Shown piece by piece: positions 17,693-23,319 of a stretch of 32,812 bases of DNA. Location: positions 1 to 32,812 of the IMG/VR virus record IMGVR_UViG_3300030116_000761. One strand, 5' to 3'. Position 1 is the first letter of the stretch. Every line of letters starts with the position of its first letter. This stretch comes from a virus. The notes beneath the pieces were generated by a model. That model searched no databases, was not told the origin of the DNA, and saw only the letters and a list, made by a program, of their open reading frames with translations. The position numbers and the translations under genes were made by a program.

Positions 17693-17731
17693 ATATGTTA
17701 TGTTTAAAACAACTAAAAGAAAGGCATCAAG

Positions 17732-18082
17732 ATGAATAATCTTAATGAACAAATAGAAGTAATAAAAAAAGGTGTTGAATATAGAAAAGCACATTTAAAT
17801 TTAATTAAATTTGCTCTTAACAAGAATTGTAAAATTTCTGTATTTGTTGAGGGTGAAACTGAATTAAGCAATTCTAATAAATTTAAAGAAATAAAAGATT
17901 GCGTTGAATGTGCTGACGAAACAGTTATTTCTATAAAAGATGAACAAGGAAACAGAAAAGGAAGCGCCTTAATTATTCCTTTTAATGATGATACGGATAC
18001 TGTTTCTGATTATCGTTGTACAGATTTTTTTAATGAATGGCAAAATCAATACGATAAAATTACTGAAAGTTTAGATTACTAA
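17732..18082 (+). CDS. Small hypothetical protein, 116 aa
   Basis: 116 residues, mixed alpha/beta, no membrane segment. The N-terminal half is basic and helical (IKKGVEYRKAHLNLIKFALN); the second half has a beta-rich stretch with GSALIIPFNDDTDTVSDY and ends DFFNEWQNQYDKITE. Its own promoter lies upstream and a strong terminator 15 bases after the stop, so it is a stand-alone transcription unit. The AAAGAAAGG site lies about 9 bases before the ATG. It resembles small marine-phage proteins of unknown function; an early host-takeover role is a guess from position. Confidence 0.75.
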   Translation: MNNLNEQIEVIKKGVEYRKAHLNLIKFALNKNCKISVFVEGETELSNSNKFKEIKDCVECADETVISIKDEQGNRKGSALIIPFNDDTDTVSDYRCTDFFNEWQNQYDKITESLDY

Positions 18083-18096
18083 ACAACTCCCTTTAA

Positions 18097-18132
18097 ACCC
18101 CTGTTAAATTAATTTTTAATGGGGGTTTTTTT
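18097..18132 (+). terminator. Rho-independent terminator T1
   Basis: A 12-bp stem (arms 18097-18108 and 18115-18126, two G-U pairs) with loop TTAATT, followed by seven T. It ends the 116-aa gene unit and abuts the next promoter. The stem base ACCCC/GGGGT and the loop are shared with T2. Confidence 0.92.
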
Positions 18133-18136
18133 ATGC

Positions 18137-18165
18137 TTGACTTTTATTTTATTGTATATTATATT
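18137..18165 (+). promoter_or_regulatory. Sigma70-like promoter P2
   Basis: TTGACT at 18137-18142, 17-base spacer, TATATT at 18160-18165. It starts 5 bases after the T-run of T1 and drives the two overlapping genes at 18194 and 18337. Confidence 0.85.
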
Positions 18166-18193
18166 GAGATAAACAATAATGAAAGGTTAAGTA

Positions 18194-18340
18194 ATGTCTG
18201 TAATGTCTTTAATATTGATTATGCTTTCACTTGGAGCATCAATTATAATTATGGGTATAGTTCTTGCAATCGCATCAATAGATGAATGCGATTATAGAAA
18301 CAAATTATATACACAATTAAGAAAGGATAAAACTAAATGA
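18194..18340 (+). CDS. Small membrane protein, 48 aa
   Basis: 48 residues: one hydrophobic helix covering about residues 4-28 (LILIMLSLGASIIIMGIVLA), then a charged tail (DECDYRNKLYTQLRKDKTK). A GAAAGG site lies about 8 bases before the ATG. Its stop overlaps the start of the next gene as ATGA, implying coupling. It is probably a single-pass inner-membrane protein with the basic tail in the cytoplasm. Function unknown; superinfection exclusion or host-envelope modulation are typical roles for such early genes but not shown here. Confidence 0.7.
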   Translation: MSVMSLILIMLSLGASIIIMGIVLAIASIDECDYRNKLYTQLRKDKTK

Positions 18341-18549
18341 TTACATACTCAACAACAACTTTCCACTTTCCAATTGAAAGATGTGAAATTGATTGGAATG
18401 GAAAAAATACTTTTAGATTATGGTCAATTGATAACTGTGATTTAAGAGATCATTCACCACTTTGGACAATAAAAGACTTTAAGGTCAAAACCTATGACCA
18501 AGCCAAACAATTTGCTATTGATTGGTTGAAAAAAATAGAAACAGAATAA
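18337..18549 (+). CDS. Small hypothetical protein, 70 aa
   Basis: 70 residues, soluble, rich in aromatic residues: TTTFHFPIERCEIDWNGKN, then FRLWSIDNCDLRDHSPLWTIKDF and a C-terminal helix AKQFAIDWLKKIETE. The pattern suggests a small beta-sheet packed by one helix. It is the second gene of the P2 unit, coupled to the membrane protein by ATGA, and followed after 11 bases by terminator T2. Two Cys do not form a metal motif. I do not recognise a family. Confidence 0.7.
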   Translation: MITYSTTTFHFPIERCEIDWNGKNTFRLWSIDNCDLRDHSPLWTIKDFKVKTYDQAKQFAIDWLKKIETE

Positions 18550-18560
18550 ATATCCTTTTA

Positions 18561-18593
18561 ACCCCTGATAATTAATTTTGTCAGGGGTTTTTT
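18561..18593 (+). terminator. Rho-independent terminator T2
   Basis: An 11-bp stem (ACCCCTGATAA / TTGTCAGGGGT, one G-T pair) with loop TTAATT and six T. Same stem base, same loop and same downstream ATG-TTGAC junction as T1. Confidence 0.93.
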
Positions 18594-18598
18594 ATGTG

Positions 18599-18626
18599 TT
18601 GACAATGTATCAAAATAATATATAAC
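18599..18626 (+). promoter_or_regulatory. Sigma70 promoter P3
   Basis: TTGACA at 18599-18604, 16-base spacer, TATAAC at 18621-18626: the best consensus match in the window. The predicted start, about 18633, coincides with the 5' arm of a hairpin in the leader. It probably drives all six genes from 18707 to 19784. Confidence 0.88.
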
Positions 18627-18632
18627 AATCAT

Positions 18633-18684
18633 TGTCTGGTGAATTACTCAAAGATGGTTTTTTAATCATAGTAGAAACCAGACA
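18633..18684 (+). promoter_or_regulatory. Structured 5' leader of the P3 transcript
   Basis: TGTCTGGT (18633-18640) pairs perfectly with ACCAGACA (18677-18684). The enclosed 36 bases can add TACT/AGTA and ATG/CAT helices in register. The stem begins at the predicted transcription start and ends about 10 bases before the Shine-Dalgarno sequence. It could protect the 5' end or regulate translation. Confidence 0.5.
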
Positions 18685-18706
18685 CAAAACAACGAAAGGA
18701 AATAAA

Positions 18707-18979
18707 ATGTTTATAAGAGAGGGAAGTTATTTTGAAGAGTTTTTAAATACTGTTCAAAAAAATACTGAGTTAAATAATCATACTGAAAATTGTATGTTGA
18801 TCGCTGTAAACTTTGGTGATGAAATACAAAAAGAGGAAATGAGAGCAATTCAAAAAGACCACGACCAAAAAAAAGAATTGACTTGTATTACTTCAATAGC
18901 AAGAAAATATTTAACGGATAGCATTTTAGCTAATATGGAAAATAAAAGATTAGCTAAGGCAATTAAAAACAGACTTTAA
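18707..18979 (+). CDS. Small hypothetical protein, 90 aa
   Basis: 90 residues from the ATG at 18707 (MFIREGSYFEEFLNTVQKN), chosen because GAAAGGAA lies 6-7 bases upstream. An upstream in-frame start would lie inside the hairpin leader. It reads as two helices, a strand (MLIAVNFGDE), then long charged helices ending KRLAKAIKNRL. Soluble; one Cys pair, no motif. First gene of the P3 operon. Family not recognised. Confidence 0.7.
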   Translation: MFIREGSYFEEFLNTVQKNTELNNHTENCMLIAVNFGDEIQKEEMRAIQKDHDQKKELTCITSIARKYLTDSILANMENKRLAKAIKNRL

Positions 18980-18997
18980 AAGAAAGGGTAAAAACAA

Positions 18998-19132
18998 ATG
19001 AAACTATATCAAGGTAAAAACAAAAACTTTAATATCATTAGATATTTAGGTTTAAAACATGGGATAATTGTCAGCAAACAAACGACAATTAAACAAATCA
19101 TAAAGTTATTAAAACAAAGAAAGGTAAACTAA
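18998..19132 (+). CDS. Small basic protein, 44 aa
   Basis: 44 residues starting MKLYQGKNKNFNIIRYLGL, with a second half TIKQIIKLLKQRKVN. About ten Lys/Arg and no Asp/Glu make it strongly basic, so nucleic-acid or membrane-surface binding is possible. An AAAGAAAGGG site lies 8-9 bases upstream. It sits between the 90-aa and 60-aa genes on the P3 transcript. Small size limits confidence, but the ribosome site and tight packing support it. Confidence 0.6.
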   Translation: MKLYQGKNKNFNIIRYLGLKHGIIVSKQTTIKQIIKLLKQRKVN

Positions 19133-19133
19133 A

Positions 19134-19316
19134 ATGAAAAAAACAGAAGATATAAAACAATTAAAAACACTGCTCAAAGATGTTTTTGAAATGTCTTTTA
19201 TTAGAGATGATATAGACGAAATGATTAAAGACGGATGTAAAACAGAAGATGATATTGAGCATTGTTATTATTTAATACAGCTTAAAAACGAAGTGGAAGA
19301 AGTATTAAAAAAATGA
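19134..19316 (+). CDS. Small acidic helical protein, 60 aa
   Basis: 60 residues, almost entirely helical and acidic: KKTEDIKQLKTLLKDVFEM, then DDIDEMIKDGCKTEDDIEHC and LKNEVEEVLKK. AAAGAAAGG lies upstream. The stop overlaps the next start as ATGA. The acidic surface could mimic DNA or bind a host protein, but nothing specific is visible. Function unknown. Confidence 0.65.
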   Translation: MKKTEDIKQLKTLLKDVFEMSFIRDDIDEMIKDGCKTEDDIEHCYYLIQLKNEVEEVLKK

Positions 19317-19471
19317 CACAACAATTAAAAGCTGAAACAATTATTAATCTATGGAGTGCCAAAGGTATTATGCGGATACAATTAGAAAGGTATTTGAAAA
19401 GAAATAATATATCTTTACATCAATATATTAATTTGATATGCTTTAATAAAAACAGAAAGGAAAAACAATGA
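19313..19471 (+). CDS. Small hypothetical protein, 52 aa
   Basis: 52 residues: MTQQLKAETIINLWSAKG, then MRIQLERYLKRNNISLHQYI. The helical, basic layout with a LKRNNIS-type turn suggests a tiny DNA-binding helix-turn-helix, though too short to assign. Coupled at both ends by ATGA overlaps (19313-19316 and 19468-19471), which argues that it is a real member of the operon. Confidence 0.6.
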   Translation: MTQQLKAETIINLWSAKGIMRIQLERYLKRNNISLHQYINLICFNKNRKEKQ

Positions 19472-19641
19472 AAAATAAAAAGCAAATTATACTTGGAGTA
19501 GGTTGTGAAGCTACCGAGGAAAATTTATATTATTGGTATCATTATGACAATAGAGGTAATGAAAATCAAAATTATGATGATGATCCAGAACATTTTGAAA
19601 ATTGGAAAAAAGAAAATATAGAGAGTAAAGAGGTAGCGTAA
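19468..19641 (+). CDS. Small acidic protein, 57 aa
   Basis: 57 residues. A short strand KKQIILGVGCEATEENL is followed by an aromatic patch YYWYHYDNRGN and an acidic tail (DDDPEHFENWKKENIES). AGAAAGG lies upstream and the start overlaps the previous stop by ATGA; the stop overlaps the next start by one base (TAATG). No family recognised. An acidic, aromatic small protein of an early phage region could be a host-enzyme inhibitor, but this is speculation. Confidence 0.6.
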   Translation: MKNKKQIILGVGCEATEENLYYWYHYDNRGNENQNYDDDPEHFENWKKENIESKEVA

Positions 19642-19784
19642 TGAAGTGTTTAGATTGTGGTTGTGATGAAGGTACTCTTTTAAAAGAGTTTCAAGAAAAC
19701 CCAGAACAAAGTTACAGTTGGTTTGAACTATCAGAAATGACTGAAGTTTGCGTAAGCTGTGGAAGTGAAAACATAAAAGAATAA
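19641..19784 (+). CDS. Small zinc-ribbon-like protein, 47 aa
   Basis: 47 residues with CLDCGC at positions 3-8 and CVSCGS at 37-42. The two CxxC knuckles about 30 residues apart make a plausible single zinc ribbon. The linker is acidic and aromatic (QSYSWFELSEM). Last gene of the plus-strand cluster; it ends 4 bases before the convergent small-terminase stop with no obvious terminator. Zinc binding is inferred from spacing only. Confidence 0.65.
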   Translation: MKCLDCGCDEGTLLKEFQENPEQSYSWFELSEMTEVCVSCGSENIKE

Positions 19785-19788
19785 ATAA

Positions 19789-20262
19789 TTAATCTTTGGG
19801 GGGTTGTTGCTCTATCTCATCAACAATCCCCTCAATCTCTTTGATATGACTACCATCCGACCATGAGATATTGAGTGATGTATCTTGCTTAATATTCTGA
19901 ACCTTATTATCTGAATAAATATCTGTAATCTTACCCGCAATCCATTTTAGGAATGATTGCTTGTCTCTCAAAAATAAAATAAGCGATTGATCTGGTACTT
20001 TATCACTATCATATATTCGGAGCATCTTATCAACCAAAGTCTGAACACCATGTTTTCTAGCTTCAGTTATTCTTTCTTCTAGTTCTGGGTTTTTTTTTAA
20101 GTATGCGTAAAACTTCATCAAGCTGAACGGATACTGCTTGTCCTCTAAAATCTCTACTAAAGTCAGTCCGTCTGTTAGTTTCTCGCAAATAATATCTGCT
20201 TGGTTGGTTGTTATCAATTCTTGGTTTGACTTTTTCTTGGTAATATTTTTTGAGTTCATCAT
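19789..20262 (-). CDS. terS: Terminase small subunit (Sf6-like)
   Basis: 157 residues. The N-terminal helix-turn-helix region is DIICEKLTDGLTLVEILEDK, then MKFYAYLKKNPELEERITEARKHG. The central oligomerisation helices include LFLRDKQSFLKWIAGKI, the RxxxxxxLAxK-type pattern of Sf6/P22-type small terminases. It recognises the packaging site and presents DNA to TerL. It lies 2.6 kb from terL, separated by oppositely oriented genes, which is unusual. Its first 200 bases overlap the HGG gene in another frame. Confidence 0.82.
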   Translation of the reverse strand: MMNSKNITKKKSNQELITTNQADIICEKLTDGLTLVEILEDKQYPFSLMKFYAYLKKNPELEERITEARKHGVQTLVDKMLRIYDSDKVPDQSLILFLRDKQSFLKWIAGKITDIYSDNKVQNIKQDTSLNISWSDGSHIKEIEGIVDEIEQQPPKD

Positions 20263-20476
20263 CAGTAAACTTTTTAAATTGTTTTAAACCTTTAAGTTTA
20301 TTAATTCTGGCTATATCAGAATAGTTATGTTTATTAAATGCAAATCTGTTTTGTCCACCATGATACTTACAAAGATATAATCCAGTCGCTGTTCTATAAC
20401 CTTTACATCTACAAGGTTTACCCGTTTGCCTAGACTTACCTTGACAATAGATTTTTTGCATGGGTCTACCGACCAT
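20063..20476 (-). CDS. Zinc-binding HGG-motif protein, 137 aa
   Basis: 137 residues. The N-terminal part has KIYCQGKSRQTGKPCRCKGY and YLCKYHGG (Cys 11, 22, 24, 36 and His 39), a small metal-knuckle family common next to phage terminase genes. The remainder is very basic. The last 66 codons overlap terS in a different frame. The N-terminal domain is clearly real; whether the overlapping tail is translated to the end, or the ribosome shifts into the terS frame, is open. It follows directly after the initiator gene. Confidence 0.7.
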   Translation of the reverse strand: MVGRPMQKIYCQGKSRQTGKPCRCKGYRTATGLYLCKYHGGQNRFAFNKHNYSDIARINKLKGLKQFKKFTDDELKKYYQEKVKPRIDNNQPSRYYLRETNRRTDFSRDFRGQAVSVQLDEVLRILKKKPRTRRKNN

Positions 20477-21166
20477 TTACTTTTCCCATGGCTTGATGTT
20501 GTTGCGAATATTATATTGTTTCTTCATGTGATATTGGGGGTTCTTTTCCTTGGCTAGTTTTTTCAACACCGAACCCGTATCAAATTCCACTTTGGGTTTT
20601 TCATTCTCTTTTTTCAAAGCGATTGCTAAATTACAATAATAGATATTTCTTTTATCTGATATAAGGTCTGGCAGTGCTACAGTATCGGCTAACTGTCTTA
20701 CAATACTGTCTTTATCATTACCATTAGCAATAATCTTATCTATTTTACTTAATGTATTAATGTTATTAATACTTCTATTAATACTGTCCAAATACGACCT
20801 ATCAGACTGTCCATTTAAGACCCCTAGACTGTCCAATTTAGACCTTTCACTTTTAATAAAGATAGGGTTAATTGTGTACTCATTAGCAGATCTCAGGCGT
20901 TTAATTGTAATCACATTCAGCTTGGCAAGGGATTGAATGGTACGTCTGGTTGTGCGGTGGCTCAATCCTGTATCAGTGGCAAGGGTTGAATACCTCACGC
21001 CACATCTATAACCCTTAGACTTCCACGCATACTTCATCAAAGCAAGATATACGTTGATTGCGTTTCCTTTTGCCTGACCTTTTAACTTAGATAGATGTCC
21101 ATATAACTTATAAGTGATAAGCAAAAACGATCTTGATCTGTCATAATTCTGACTATTTTTTGCCAT
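20477..21166 (-). CDS. Winged-helix replication initiator-like protein
   Basis: 229 residues from the ATG at 21164-21166 (MAKNSQNYDRSR). Residues about 15-95 form a winged helix: LSKLKGQAKGNAINVYLALM, then YSTLATDTGLSHRTTRRTI and LNVITIKR. This is the helix-turn-helix arrangement of lambda O-like and plasmid/phage initiators. The C-terminal half is Ser/Asn/Asp-rich with basic stretches, as in proteins that recruit host helicase. With no phage helicase or polymerase in the window, I infer that it loads the host replisome. The start overlaps the 127-aa gene by 14 bases. Confidence 0.7.
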   Translation of the reverse strand: MAKNSQNYDRSRSFLLITYKLYGHLSKLKGQAKGNAINVYLALMKYAWKSKGYRCGVRYSTLATDTGLSHRTTRRTIQSLAKLNVITIKRLRSANEYTINPIFIKSERSKLDSLGVLNGQSDRSYLDSINRSINNINTLSKIDKIIANGNDKDSIVRQLADTVALPDLISDKRNIYYCNLAIALKKENEKPKVEFDTGSVLKKLAKEKNPQYHMKKQYNIRNNIKPWEK

Positions 21167-21536
21167 GTTTACAGTAAGGTTGATGCTGTCTTTGTAGCTT
21201 ACGCAGATACTCAATCCAAACCCTCTCAGAAACGTCCCTTAAACGGCTTTTAAAGGGTGATATTTGCCTGATCTTGTAAAATAGACTACTGCCTAACCCT
21301 TTTTGATAAAACACTAAAAAAGCGGGTATATGGAGCTTATTAGCGATATACTCAGTAACAGTAGTATATTTGACATAATTACCTGTATCATACACAGTCT
21401 CTACCAATGCCAGTGGTTGCCAACAACCCTTGTTTAAACAGATTTCAACACTATCAATATCCACCATAGCAATCCCATCAAAGTCTCGGTGTCGTTTAGA
21501 ATATAAATCTTTATGAAAATGTTTTGCGTATCGCAT
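21153..21536 (-). CDS. Putative restriction-fold (PD-(D/E)XK-like) protein
   Basis: 127 residues. The core FDGIAMVDIDSVEICLNKG, WQPLALVETVYDTG, TTVTEYIANKLHIPAFLVFYQ has a D...E...E strand-turn order resembling small restriction-endonuclease-like phage proteins with the AL(V/I)E and PA(F/L)LVLY strands. A canonical E-x-K is not evident, so catalysis is uncertain. It precedes the initiator gene by an overlap of 14 bases. It may process DNA during replication or packaging; otherwise unknown. Confidence 0.5.
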   Translation of the reverse strand: MRYAKHFHKDLYSKRHRDFDGIAMVDIDSVEICLNKGCWQPLALVETVYDTGNYVKYTTVTEYIANKLHIPAFLVFYQKGLGSSLFYKIRQISPFKSRLRDVSERVWIEYLRKLQRQHQPYCKHGKK

Positions 21537-21738
21537 AGTCTCTCACGTTTCTTTGGTATTGGAGATCATGGATTTGTTTTTGCAATTCTAATTTTTCTTC
21601 TTGTAATTGTGATATGATAACTTTTAAGTTAGCATTCTCTTCATTCATAATCTCTAATGTTTTATTATATTGTTCTAGTCTGATACTTAGATCATCAATC
21701 TGTCTAGTTAAATCTAGTTCGCCTCTATCTTCGCTCAT
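21511..21738 (-). CDS. Coiled-coil protein, 75 aa
   Basis: 75 residues from the ATG at 21736-21738, which overlaps the preceding stop as ATGA; an upstream TTG would lengthen it by 8 residues. Residues about 10-65 are one long heptad helix (LTRQIDDLSIRLEQYNKTLE, then NLKVIISQLQEEKLELQKQ). It probably forms a dimer or trimer. The end overlaps the next gene by 26 bases. Role unknown. Confidence 0.65.
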   Translation of the reverse strand: MSEDRGELDLTRQIDDLSIRLEQYNKTLEIMNEENANLKVIISQLQEEKLELQKQIHDLQYQRNVRDYAIRKTFS

Positions 21739-21995
21739 AGTTTTGTAATCTTTCGTATGCAACCTGTAGGTATCGCTGTAATAAATCCATACTCCACTGA
21801 ACCATCATCGTGCAGGTTATAAGAAGAGAAAGTAATAACACGCTCGTCATTCTGGCTATAGATAAAACACAAGTCAATGCACTTTGCAGTTTGATGTTTT
21901 TTAATATCCTCTTCGCTGTGCCAACCCCCATCCGAAGCGTTGATGTCAAACCATTCAATGATAACAGGTGTCGGATTAAATCTTTCATTAAACAT
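21735..21995 (-). CDS. Small conserved marine-phage protein, 86 aa
   Basis: 86 residues with WFDINASDGGWHSEEDI, then AKCIDLCFIYSQNDERVITF and a C-terminal TAIPTGCIRKI. The GWH ... C...G/F-x-Y-S ... V-x-F-S-S ... P-x-G-C-I-K/R pattern recurs in short beta-rich proteins of many marine phages. It is probably a small beta-barrel; no enzymatic motif. It overlaps both neighbours by 4-8 bases. Function not known to me. Confidence 0.7.
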   Translation of the reverse strand: MFNERFNPTPVIIEWFDINASDGGWHSEEDIKKHQTAKCIDLCFIYSQNDERVITFSSYNLHDDGSVEYGFITAIPTGCIRKITKL

Positions 21996-22257
21996 TTTTA
22001 CCTTTCTTTTTTTTAACTTCTTTTTTCTTTCTGGCTAACTCTCTCACCATTTCTTCTATGGTGACTTTTCCATTTGTTACTTCATCCTGTATCTTAATTA
22101 GCATATCTTCATTAGGCAAAGTCCAGTATTTAGGATCACCCGTCAAGCACCATCGTTGGGTCATACAACCTGGGTTGATGGTTCTCATACCCAGATCTTC
22201 CGCACCAAATCTGTAGTATGATTTATCAATATGATTTCTGTATTCTTCAAGTGTCAT
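21988..22257 (-). CDS. Hypothetical protein, 89 aa, first gene of minus early operon
   Basis: 89 residues from the ATG at 22255-22257 (MTLEEYRNHIDKSYYRF), chosen for the AAAGGA site 6-7 bases upstream; an upstream start would lie over the divergent promoter. The middle holds GCMTQRWCLTGDPKYWTLPN (two Cys), and the C-terminus is a very basic lysine tail (KKKEVKKKKGK). It is first in the operon leading to the initiator and terS. Possibly a small DNA-binding regulator; not recognised. Confidence 0.65.
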   Translation of the reverse strand: MTLEEYRNHIDKSYYRFGAEDLGMRTINPGCMTQRWCLTGDPKYWTLPNEDMLIKIQDEVTNGKVTIEEMVRELARKKKEVKKKKGKNV

Positions 22258-22272
22258 TTTTATTCCTTTGGT

Positions 22273-22281
22273 TGTGTATAA
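22273..22281 (-). promoter_or_regulatory. DnaA-box-like site, TTATACACA
   Basis: Full match to TTATNCACA on the minus strand, covering the likely -10 of the minus early operon. The phage also encodes a protein with a DnaA DNA-binding domain. Confidence 0.5.
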
Positions 22282-22308
22282 TTTATTGAGATATATCAAA
22301 AAAAGAGA

Positions 22309-22337
22309 TTGACTTCAAGTCTTAATTCAATTATACA
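22309..22337 (+). promoter_or_regulatory. Sigma70-like promoter of the recombination operon
   Basis: TTGACT at 22309-22314, 17-base spacer, TATACA at 22332-22337. The predicted start at about 22344 leaves only about 10 bases before the nuclease ATG, with no Shine-Dalgarno sequence. Confidence 0.8.
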
Positions 22338-22339
22338 CT
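22331..22339 (+). promoter_or_regulatory. DnaA-box-like site, TTATACACT
   Basis: Eight of nine positions match TTATNCACA. It overlaps the -10 of the plus promoter and is inverted relative to the site at 22273-22281. Confidence 0.4.
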
Positions 22340-22353
22340 GTGGGAAAACAACT

Positions 22354-23238
22354 ATGAATGAAGCATTAGCAAACAAAATACGACAAGCCATGAATGGTGG
22401 TAAAGGTTATGACCATTTATCTCCGTCATCCCTTGCAATTCCTTTGCCAAAATTTTTTATTAATTATCTCATGTTTACACAAGAACAAAGAAGATTGCAG
22501 CTATCAGGGTATAAAGCACATTTTGGTAATGCGTGTAACAATCCAGTACAAAGACATCTTTGTAAATATATTTTTGATGCAGGTAAAAAGATAACGCCAT
22601 CATCAAAAAAACTGAAAGATAATATACTAAGAGAGATTGAAATCATAGATCAAATAGAACCAAGAGATGAACGAGATGCACTATGTAGAAAAGAAATGAA
22701 GCAGTACATAGAACCTACAGCAAATCAAATTGTAAACGCAGTCAAAGAAATATTTAATAAACAAGAAACAGTAGCAGAACGATATGTGTATGACACACCC
22801 AAAGGTTTGATCTTAGATATACTTGGCAGGATAGATTATGAAAGTGAAGATAAAATTATGGAACTGAAAACCAAACCTGTAAATTTTAGACAAACAAAAA
22901 ATGGTTTATCATGTTACAAACAAAAACTTCCAGAAGAACCAGATGAAGCACACTTGAAACAACTTGCATTCTATTGGCAGTGTACACAAAAGATACCTTA
23001 TCTGGTTTATGTAAACCATGAAGAGTATAAAATATTTAAACCAGAGATACCTCAACTACAATATTATTACGATCAAATGATTAACAAAGCATTCATTATA
23101 CAAAATCTGTTAGAGATAACAGAAGCAGATATGAACAAGATTAGTCAGTTAGTAGAACCACCTGACTTCAAGAGCTTCTACTACTCGGATATTATTCCGA
23201 GCCAATTAGAAGAAATAAAAAAAGTGTGGAGGATGTAG
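22354..23238 (+). CDS. PD-(D/E)XK exonuclease (Cas4/lambda-exo-like)
   Basis: 294 residues from the ATG at 22354; a frame extension upstream would run through the promoter and is rejected. The catalytic core is GLILDILGRIDYESEDKIMELKTK: Asp 161, Glu 170 and Lys 172 form the D-x8-E-x-K signature. An N-terminal segment around 50-75 (GYKAHFGNACNNPVQRHLC) fits the helical cap of RecB/Cas4-like phage nucleases, but I see no four-Cys iron-sulfur cluster. It is probably the 5'-3' exonuclease of a recombination set with the annealing and SSB-like proteins downstream. Confidence 0.85.
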   Translation: MNEALANKIRQAMNGGKGYDHLSPSSLAIPLPKFFINYLMFTQEQRRLQLSGYKAHFGNACNNPVQRHLCKYIFDAGKKITPSSKKLKDNILREIEIIDQIEPRDERDALCRKEMKQYIEPTANQIVNAVKEIFNKQETVAERYVYDTPKGLILDILGRIDYESEDKIMELKTKPVNFRQTKNGLSCYKQKLPEEPDEAHLKQLAFYWQCTQKIPYLVYVNHEEYKIFKPEIPQLQYYYDQMINKAFIIQNLLEITEADMNKISQLVEPPDFKSFYYSDIIPSQLEEIKKVWRM

Positions 23239-23239
23239 G

Positions 23240-23311
23240 ATGTTTTCGTATATCCTTTTGTTTAATGCCTATGTTCTCCACGCCAAAACAACATGGATGA
23301 ACCAACAATAA
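23240..23311 (+). CDS. Putative 23-aa hydrophobic peptide
   Basis: A 23-codon frame beginning MFSYILLFNAYVLHA, with GGAGG about 8 bases before its ATG (the site lies in the end of the nuclease gene). It ends where the Shine-Dalgarno sequence of the next gene begins. The hydrophobic N-terminus suggests a membrane or exported peptide. It could equally be only a leader that couples translation of its neighbours. Confidence 0.35.
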   Translation: MFSYILLFNAYVLHAKTTWMNQQ

Positions 23312-23319
23312 GGAGGGTT

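Larger units (their letters stand above)
17328..17731. other. Gene-free divergent control region beside terL
   Basis: The only stretch over 300 bp without a convincing gene. From 17361 to 17482 the plus strand is strikingly G-rich for this A+T-rich genome: G-tracts of 3-6 at 17366, about 17384, 17393, 17398, 17471 and 17479. It contains the palindrome at 17440-17453. From 17515 to 17700 it turns strongly A+T-rich and ends in the promoter at 17665-17692. A weak minus-strand promoter for the late operon may lie near 17335-17365 or 17520-17555, but neither is convincing. Candidate roles are packaging start site, origin or late-operon control. Confidence 0.6.
22258..22353. promoter_or_regulatory. 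Divergent early control region
   Basis: Ninety-six bases separate the two early operons. The plus side has a near-consensus promoter at 22309-22337. The minus side has TATACA (plus 22274-22279) at a suitable distance from the 89-aa gene but a poor -35. Both -10 sequences lie within DnaA-box-like nonamers arranged head to head, so initiator binding would block both promoters. Confidence 0.6.

Noticed and set aside
21725-21988. Second minus-strand frame over the 86-aa gene
   Set aside because: The other frame carries the recurring GWH...PxGCI protein pattern; this one looks like a shadow.
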